This document shows, in pieces, positions 43,514 through 47,624 of a DNA stretch of 47,624 nucleotides. Below the pieces are notes generated by a model that ran no database searches, was not told where the DNA came from, and saw nothing but the letters and a program-made list of their open reading frames with translations. The stretch covers positions 1 through 47,624 of the forward strand of contig JAFKLG010000121.1 of assembly GCA_017304945.1 (NCBI GenBank), read 5' to 3'. The translations under genes and the position numbers were made by a program. Origin of the DNA: Rhodospirillales bacterium (GTDB lineage: Bacteria; Pseudomonadota; Alphaproteobacteria; Acetobacterales; Acetobacteraceae). Every line of letters starts with the position of its first letter. The stretch's first letter is position 1.

Positions 43514-43600
43514 CGTCGGCCGTTGGGTGCGAGTCGCTGGGCGCGAGTTGCTGGCCGATCGTCGTCGGGCGCCTACCGCTGGGCTCGTGCTGTTCGAGGT

Positions 43601-43877
43601 AGCTTTGATTTAAGCACAGAGTTGAGGCGAGTTGAGGCGAGCCACAGAGAAGATTTCAACCCGAACCCAGCCGCACAGACCTCCAGACAACTTGACCTGG
43701 TCAACTTTAATAATTGAAGAATATCTTCATATCTTGTTCGAGAATATATATTATTATTTGATTGGCCTTATATGTCACTACGCAAGTAGGCATGAACCAT
43801 CATTCATATGAAGCCTATTATTAATCTTCTCTGTGGCTCGCCTCAACTCGCCTCAACTCTGTGCTGAATCCAAAGCT
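43601..43877. mobile_element. MITE-like element: 55-bp terminal inverted repeats flanking an A+T-rich core
   Basis: The arm at 43601-43655 is the reverse complement of 43823-43877 with three mismatches near the outer end; the inner 43 bp (43613-43655 versus 43823-43865) match perfectly. Each arm contains a tandem duplication of GTTGAGGCGA. The 167-bp core is A+T-rich, with smaller hairpins (TTGACC-t-GGTCAA at 43692-43704; GAAGA-ata-TCTTC at 43716-43728). There is no transposase frame and no clear target-site duplication. It could be a non-autonomous element, or a long stem-loop. Confidence 0.65.
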
Positions 43878-43895
43878 CTCGCGTTCAGCACGAAC

Positions 43896-43968
43896 GCCAC
43901 GACTTCTCCCCCCAGCCACGACTTCTCCCTCGGCCACGAATTCTTCCTCGGACACGACTCCTCCGCGC
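43896..43968 (+). repeat. Short degenerate tandem array (18-19 bp, four units)
   Basis: Units start at 43896, 43915, 43933 and 43951 with consensus GCCACGACTTCTCCCTCG; the last two copies diverge. The array lies just outside the right arm of the inverted-repeat element. Confidence 0.55.
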
Positions 43969-44137
43969 GAAGGCTCGCCTGAGCCAAGAGCCGCGGGAAC
44001 CGACCTGGGGTGCGAGACCCGAGACCACCTCAGCCCACTCCCAACCAGCCCTCGCCTACATAACTCCCCTTCTCCCGTCCGCTTCACGCCGCCGTGACGC
44101 ACGCCTACCCTCCCGGGTCCAACGAACGGATCCCCCC

Positions 44138-45172
44138 ATGCACCGACGTGCCCTCGCCGCCTGCTCCCTGCTCGCCCTCTGCCTCCTCGCCCTCTCGCCG
44201 AGAACCTGGGCCGCCGACCCGCCTCCCAGCTCCCAAACCCTCGCGGCCATCCGCGCCCGAGGCAGCGTCGTGTGCGCGGTGCAGAACGACAATCCACCCT
44301 TCTCTCTGGTCGACAGCCAGGGCGTCTGGCGCGGCCTCGACGTCGACTCGTGCCGCGCCATCGCCGCCGCGGCGCTGGGGGATCCGGCCCGCATCACCAT
44401 CCGGCCCATCACCGGCCTTACCCGCTTCCCCGCGCTGCAGAGCGGCGAGGTCGACGTGCTGTTCGGCAGCACCACCTGGACCACCACGCGCGAGACGGCG
44501 CTCGGACTCGTCTTCGCCGGCCCGACCTACTACAGCGGCCAGGGTTTCCTGGTGCATGCCAAGCTCGGCGTCACCTCGGTGAAGGGACTGGACGGCGCCT
44601 CCGTGTGCGTGCCGCCCGGCTCGACCACCGAACTCATCATGCAGGACTGGGCCCGCAAGAACGGGATCACCTTCCGGCCGGTGGTGATCGACGATCCGAA
44701 CCAGATCCAGACGACGTTCCTGTCCGGCCGCTGCGACGCCTTCACGCGTGACCTGACCGGATTGTCCGGGTTCCGCGCCCGCCAGGCCAACCCGGCGGAC
44801 TTCGTGCTGCTGCCCGAATTCATCTCCATGGAGCCGCTCGGCCCATTCATCCGCAAGGGAGACGACGGCTGGCTCGATATCGTCCGCTGGACCCAGTTCG
44901 CGCTGGTCGCCGCCGAGCAGATGGGGGTCACCGCGGCCAATGCGGAAACGCAGCGCAGCTCCTCCAATCCCGACATCCGCCGGCTGCTCGGCACCGAGGG
45001 CGATGTCGGCCCCAGCATGGGGCTCGACAAGAGCTGGGCCCTGCGGGCGATCCGGGCGGTCGGCAATTACGGGGAGATGTGGGAGCGCGACGTGAAGCCG
45101 ATGGGGCTGGAGCGGGGCAATAACCGCCTCTGGGACCAGGGCGGCCTGATGTACGCGCCGCCACTCCGTTAG
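44138..45172 (+). CDS. Amino acid ABC transporter binding protein, orphan AapJ paralogue
   Basis: This is a 344-residue periplasmic family-3 binding protein with a signal peptide (residues 1-25, cleavage near TWA/AD). It shares the AapJ blocks DSQGVWRGLDVDSCRA, RFPALQSGEVDVLFGSTTW and FLSGRCDAFTRD with the protein at 1053-2105. The two are clearly paralogous along their whole length, but no permease or ATPase gene is adjacent here. It could hand a different amino acid to the AapQMP complex or act in sensing. The start at ATG 44138 is set by the signal peptide; the ribosome binding site is weak. Confidence 0.9.
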   Translation: MHRRALAACSLLALCLLALSPRTWAADPPPSSQTLAAIRARGSVVCAVQNDNPPFSLVDSQGVWRGLDVDSCRAIAAAALGDPARITIRPITGLTRFPALQSGEVDVLFGSTTWTTTRETALGLVFAGPTYYSGQGFLVHAKLGVTSVKGLDGASVCVPPGSTTELIMQDWARKNGITFRPVVIDDPNQIQTTFLSGRCDAFTRDLTGLSGFRARQANPADFVLLPEFISMEPLGPFIRKGDDGWLDIVRWTQFALVAAEQMGVTAANAETQRSSSNPDIRRLLGTEGDVGPSMGLDKSWALRAIRAVGNYGEMWERDVKPMGLERGNNRLWDQGGLMYAPPLR

Positions 45173-45262
45173 GCTCTTCTGGTTCGTCCGGGCAGGCGAG
45201 CGGCTCATGTGCATCCTTCGGCACCCCGTGCCATGCCCGGCGGGCGGACGATTTCGCTCGTG

Positions 45263-46228
45263 ATGCGCCAGCCGCTCGCCTACATGCGGCGCATGGCGCG
45301 CCGAAGAGTCCCTGCCCTCGGCCACGTGCTCGCGATGCTGGCCTTGGCTGCCGCCTGGCTGCCGAACCACGCCGCGGCGAGCTGCGTGGTCACGCAACGC
45401 GCCGAGACTCGGTTCGTGATGGGCGGCGGCGTGCCGATCGTGCCCGTCACCGTCAACGGCATGCCGGCTCGGTTCGTGCTCGACACCGGCGCCGAACGCA
45501 GCGTGGTGACGCGGGAGGCGGTGCAGCGCCTCGGCCTCGCGCTCGATGAATGGGTCGCCACGACCATGCAGGGCGTCGGCGGGGCCGAGCGGCATCGCAA
45601 TGCCCTGCCACGCAGCCTCTCGCTGGGCGGCGTCGCGCTGCAGCGGCGCACCATCACCCGGGACACCAGCCTGACGGTCGCCCGGCTTCCCCCCGTCACC
45701 GCCACGCCGATCGACGGCCTGCTCGGGCGCGACTTCCTGGCGAGCTTCGATCTGGAGATCGACTTTCCCGCCCACACGCTCCGCCTGCACGACGTACATG
45801 GCTGCAGCGGCGCTTTCCTGCCCGCGGCGGATCGGTTCCAGCCGATCCCGGTCGAGATGCCGGCCAACACCGCGCTGGTGGTGCCGGTGAGGCTGGGCGG
45901 GGTCATGCTGCGGGCGTTGCTCGACACCGGCGCCAACGCCTCGCTGATCGCGGCACCCGGAATGGCGCGGATCGGCCTCTCCCCGACCGCGCCGGCCGAT
46001 CCTGAAGCCGCCGCCACCGTGGCGGGGATCGGACCGGCCACGCTGCGGGTGGGCATGCGGCATTTCGCCACCATGCAGGTCGGTCCGGTGACCACGACCG
46101 GGGTGAACCTGCTGGTCGCCCCGGTGCACGCGGTGCCGATCGTCGACATGCTGCTGGGCAGCGACTGGATGCAGGGCCGGCGCCTCTGGCTCTCCTTCGC
46201 GACGCGACAGGTGTTCGTGGCACCCTGA
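45263..46228 (+). CDS. Retropepsin-like aspartic protease homologue with two DTGA lobes
   Basis: This protein of about 321 residues has a signal peptide (residues roughly 8-39, ending HAAAS) and two copies of the retropepsin-type half, each with its own catalytic motif: FVLDTGAERSVVT (Asp74) and ALLDTGANASLIA (Asp221). Each lobe also has a glycine-rich flap-like segment and a downstream hydrophobic-hydrophobic-Gly (DGLLGRDFLASF, VDMLLGSDWMQG). Two lobes in one chain could fold like a pepsin-type monomer rather than needing dimerisation. Several starts are possible (45209 GTG, 45233, 45263, 45284); those that keep the signal peptide near the N-terminus are preferred. A role in envelope proteolysis is inferred. 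Confidence 0.8.
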   Translation: MRQPLAYMRRMARRRVPALGHVLAMLALAAAWLPNHAAASCVVTQRAETRFVMGGGVPIVPVTVNGMPARFVLDTGAERSVVTREAVQRLGLALDEWVATTMQGVGGAERHRNALPRSLSLGGVALQRRTITRDTSLTVARLPPVTATPIDGLLGRDFLASFDLEIDFPAHTLRLHDVHGCSGAFLPAADRFQPIPVEMPANTALVVPVRLGGVMLRALLDTGANASLIAAPGMARIGLSPTAPADPEAAATVAGIGPATLRVGMRHFATMQVGPVTTTGVNLLVAPVHAVPIVDMLLGSDWMQGRRLWLSFATRQVFVAP

Positions 46229-46257
46229 TCCCGCCGCGCCGGTGCGAGGCGGTTACC

Positions 46258-46290
46258 GCGCTCCCGGCTTGCCAGAGGGACGGGGAGCGC
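46258..46290 (+). terminator. Possible terminator hairpin after the aspartic protease gene
   Basis: GCGCTCCC (46258-46265) pairs with GGGAGCGC (46283-46290) around a 17-base loop, then TATCTT. It lies between the protease stop and the DctP-type gene. Confidence 0.35.
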
Positions 46291-46329
46291 TATCTTCCGC
46301 CGCCATTCGTAAGAAACGAGGAAACGTCG

Positions 46330-47340
46330 ATGCCCCGCCTGCCCCGCCGCGCCGTGCTGGCCGGCGCCACCGCCCTCCCCCTGTTCGCCATCCGCACCCG
46401 CCCCGCGCATGCTGCGGAGTTCACGCTCAAGCTCGCGAACAACTCGCCGGTGACGCACCCGCAATCGGTGCGCCAGCAGGAGGCCGCGGACCGCATCCGC
46501 AAGGCGAGCGGAGGGCGCGTCGACATCCAGCTCTTCCCCAACAACCAGCTGGGGTCCGACACCGACATGCTGTCGCAGCTCCGCTCCGGCGCGCTCGACT
46601 TCTTCACCCTCTCGGGGCTGATCCTGTCGACCCTGGTGCCGGCCGCCTCGATCAACGGCATCGGCTTCGCCTTCAAGGACTACGACACGGTCTGGAAGGC
46701 GATGGACGGCAAGCTGGGCGCCTATGTCCGCGGCGAGATCGACAAGCGCGGCCTGACCGCGATGGACAAGATGTGGGACAACGGGTTCCGCCAGATCACC
46801 TCCTCGACGCGGCCGATCAAGGCGCCGGCGGACCTGAAGGGGTTCAAGATCCGCGTGCCGGTCTCCCCGCTCTGGACCTCGATGTTCCAGGCGTTGGGCG
46901 CGGCGCCGGTCAGCATCAACTTCTCCGAGGTGTATTCGGCGCTGCAGACCAAGATCGCCGAGGGGCAGGAGAACCCGCTCAGCCTGATCCAGATCGCCAA
47001 GCTGTATGAGGTGCAGAAATACTGCTCCATGACCTCGCACATGTGGGACGGGTTCTGGATGCTGGCGAACAAGCGCGGCTTCGCCAGCCTGCCGCCCGAC
47101 ATGCAGACGCTGATCGCGACGGAGCTGAACAAGTCCGCCCTGCAGGAGCGCGAGGACATCGCGAAACTGAACGGGTCGGTCACCGAGGATCTGAAGTCGA
47201 AGGGGCTGGAATTCGTGGAAGTCGACAAGCCGGCGTTCCGCGACGCGCTGAAGCAGGCCGGCTTCTATGCCGAATGGAAGAAGAAGTATGGGGACGAGGC
47301 CTGGGGCATCCTCGAGAGCGAGGTCGGCACCCTGTCGTGA
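46330..47340 (+). CDS. TRAP transporter substrate-binding protein (DctP family)
   Basis: This 336-residue periplasmic receptor has a twin-arginine-like signal (LPRRAVLAG) cleaved near AHA (residue 28). The mature DctP fold includes FTLKLANNSPVTHPQSV, the VDIQLFPNNQLGSDTDMLSQ segment, FKIRVPVSPLW with the arginine that usually coordinates the ligand carboxylate, and QENPLSLIQ near the hinge. The DctQ and DctM membrane subunits are not in the window and may follow beyond the right end. The ribosome binding site GAGGAA lies seven bases upstream of ATG 46330. Confidence 0.92.
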   Translation: MPRLPRRAVLAGATALPLFAIRTRPAHAAEFTLKLANNSPVTHPQSVRQQEAADRIRKASGGRVDIQLFPNNQLGSDTDMLSQLRSGALDFFTLSGLILSTLVPAASINGIGFAFKDYDTVWKAMDGKLGAYVRGEIDKRGLTAMDKMWDNGFRQITSSTRPIKAPADLKGFKIRVPVSPLWTSMFQALGAAPVSINFSEVYSALQTKIAEGQENPLSLIQIAKLYEVQKYCSMTSHMWDGFWMLANKRGFASLPPDMQTLIATELNKSALQEREDIAKLNGSVTEDLKSKGLEFVEVDKPAFRDALKQAGFYAEWKKKYGDEAWGILESEVGTLS

Positions 47341-47624
47341 CGCGACCGCGTCGCCCTCTCTCCGTCATGGCCGAACCCACCCCCTCTCCGTCATGGCCGG
47401 GCTCGACCCGGCCATCCCCACCCGCACGCGCCCGCAGGCCAGTGCCGGGACCGACCCGCCCCCGCCCCACCCCTCTCCGTCATGGCCGAGCCCGACGCGG
47501 CGATCCGCCGTGGCACCCTGCCGGCGGTGATGGCCGGGTCGAGCCCGGCCATGACGGTGAGGCGAGGGCCGTGACGGTGAGGCGAGGACGATGACGGTGA
47601 GGCGAGGGCCATGACACCGGAACG
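47341..47624. repeat. Intergenic repeat cluster: REP-like palindromes and a 20-bp tandem array
   Basis: Two palindromes, ATGGCCGGG-ctcga-CCCGGCCAT (47393-47415) and its inverse-loop version (47530-47552), are flanked by copies of CTCTCCGTCATGGCCG (three between about 47358 and 47490). From 47551 a 20-bp unit, ATGACGGTGAGGCGAGGGCC, is repeated three times to 47610 with few changes. No gene is seen. Confidence 0.75.

Larger units (their letters stand above)
43369..44137. other. Long intergenic region with repeats and an A+T-rich core
   Basis: This 769-bp gap has no credible gene. From left to right it contains a strongly G-biased segment (about 43410-43560) with a G-quadruplex-type motif at 43490-43513, an inverted-repeat element (43601-43877) around an A+T-rich core that stands out from the surrounding GC-rich DNA, a short tandem array (43896-43968), and the leader of the AapJ-like gene. 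Open frames spanning it change composition abruptly and have no family signature. Confidence 0.7.

Noticed and set aside
43082..43717. Plus-strand frame entering the inverted repeat, giving STELRRVEASHRED, also read from the other arm on the minus strand
   Set aside because: The identical peptide from both arms simply reflects the inverted repeat; the frame crosses a sharp change of composition and has no family signature.
44105..46129. 674-codon minus-strand open frame
   Set aside because: It spans two divergent-function plus-strand genes, each with a signal peptide and family motifs, and the intergenic region between them.

Overview
The window is a G+C-rich, densely coded stretch of chromosome, most likely from an alphaproteobacterium of the Acetobacteraceae/Rhodospirillales type. 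The taxonomic call is inference from the base composition, the Aap-type amino-acid transporter, the TRAP/TAXI transporters, the Mo-hydroxylase operon and the many short palindromes with ATGGCCGG/CCGGCCAT arms. I see no rRNA, tRNA, CRISPR array, transposase, integrase or phage gene. The six-frame translation is full of long antisense open frames, which are composition artefacts.

Layout. 1-677: the 5' part of a BTAD/SARP-type regulator on the minus strand, cut by the window edge. 1053-5633: a complete general amino-acid ABC transporter (aapJ, then a terminator/attenuator and gap, then tightly packed aapQMP). 5949-8073: two minus-strand zinc hydrolases (an AstE/AspA-like protein and an ArgE-type deacetylase), flanked on both sides by repeat clusters. 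8448-13183: small-molecule metabolism (SDR, LLM flavin monooxygenase, DapA-like aldolase, class-III aminotransferase). 13415-14797: an unusual beta-solenoid protein with a duplicated tryptophan-rich module. 14838-20432: MFS transporter/cyclase pair and a divergent TAXI-TRAP transporter. 20538-25150: a minus-strand operon SDR - Baeyer-Villiger-type monooxygenase - NDP-forming acyl-CoA synthetase. 25268-28381: a DUF3108 protein and a large OCH1-like glycosyltransferase with a helical-repeat N-terminus. 28470-32375: a three-subunit molybdenum hydroxylase operon ending in a MoaD/ThiS-like protein.

32665-42277 is the most interesting region. It holds a transglutaminase-amidoligase (DUF2126) fusion, then, on the other strand, a flavoprotein and a metallo-beta-lactamase-fold hydrolase, then a circularly permuted ATP-grasp/alpha-E fusion overlapping a second transglutaminase-like gene. 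The plus-strand genes are the parts of a predicted but biochemically uncharacterised peptide-ligation/peptide-processing system. Here the ATP-grasp half looks divergent at residues I expect to be conserved, and the set is split by two opposite-strand genes.

42299-43368: a chromate transporter encoded as two overlapping half-genes. 43369-44137: a non-coding stretch with a near-perfect 55-bp terminal inverted repeat around an A+T-rich core (MITE-like), a G-quadruplex-type motif and short tandem repeats. 44138-47340: a second, orphan AapJ-like binding protein, a two-lobed retropepsin-like aspartic protease homologue and a DctP-type TRAP binding protein. The right end is again a cluster of palindromic and 20-bp tandem repeats.
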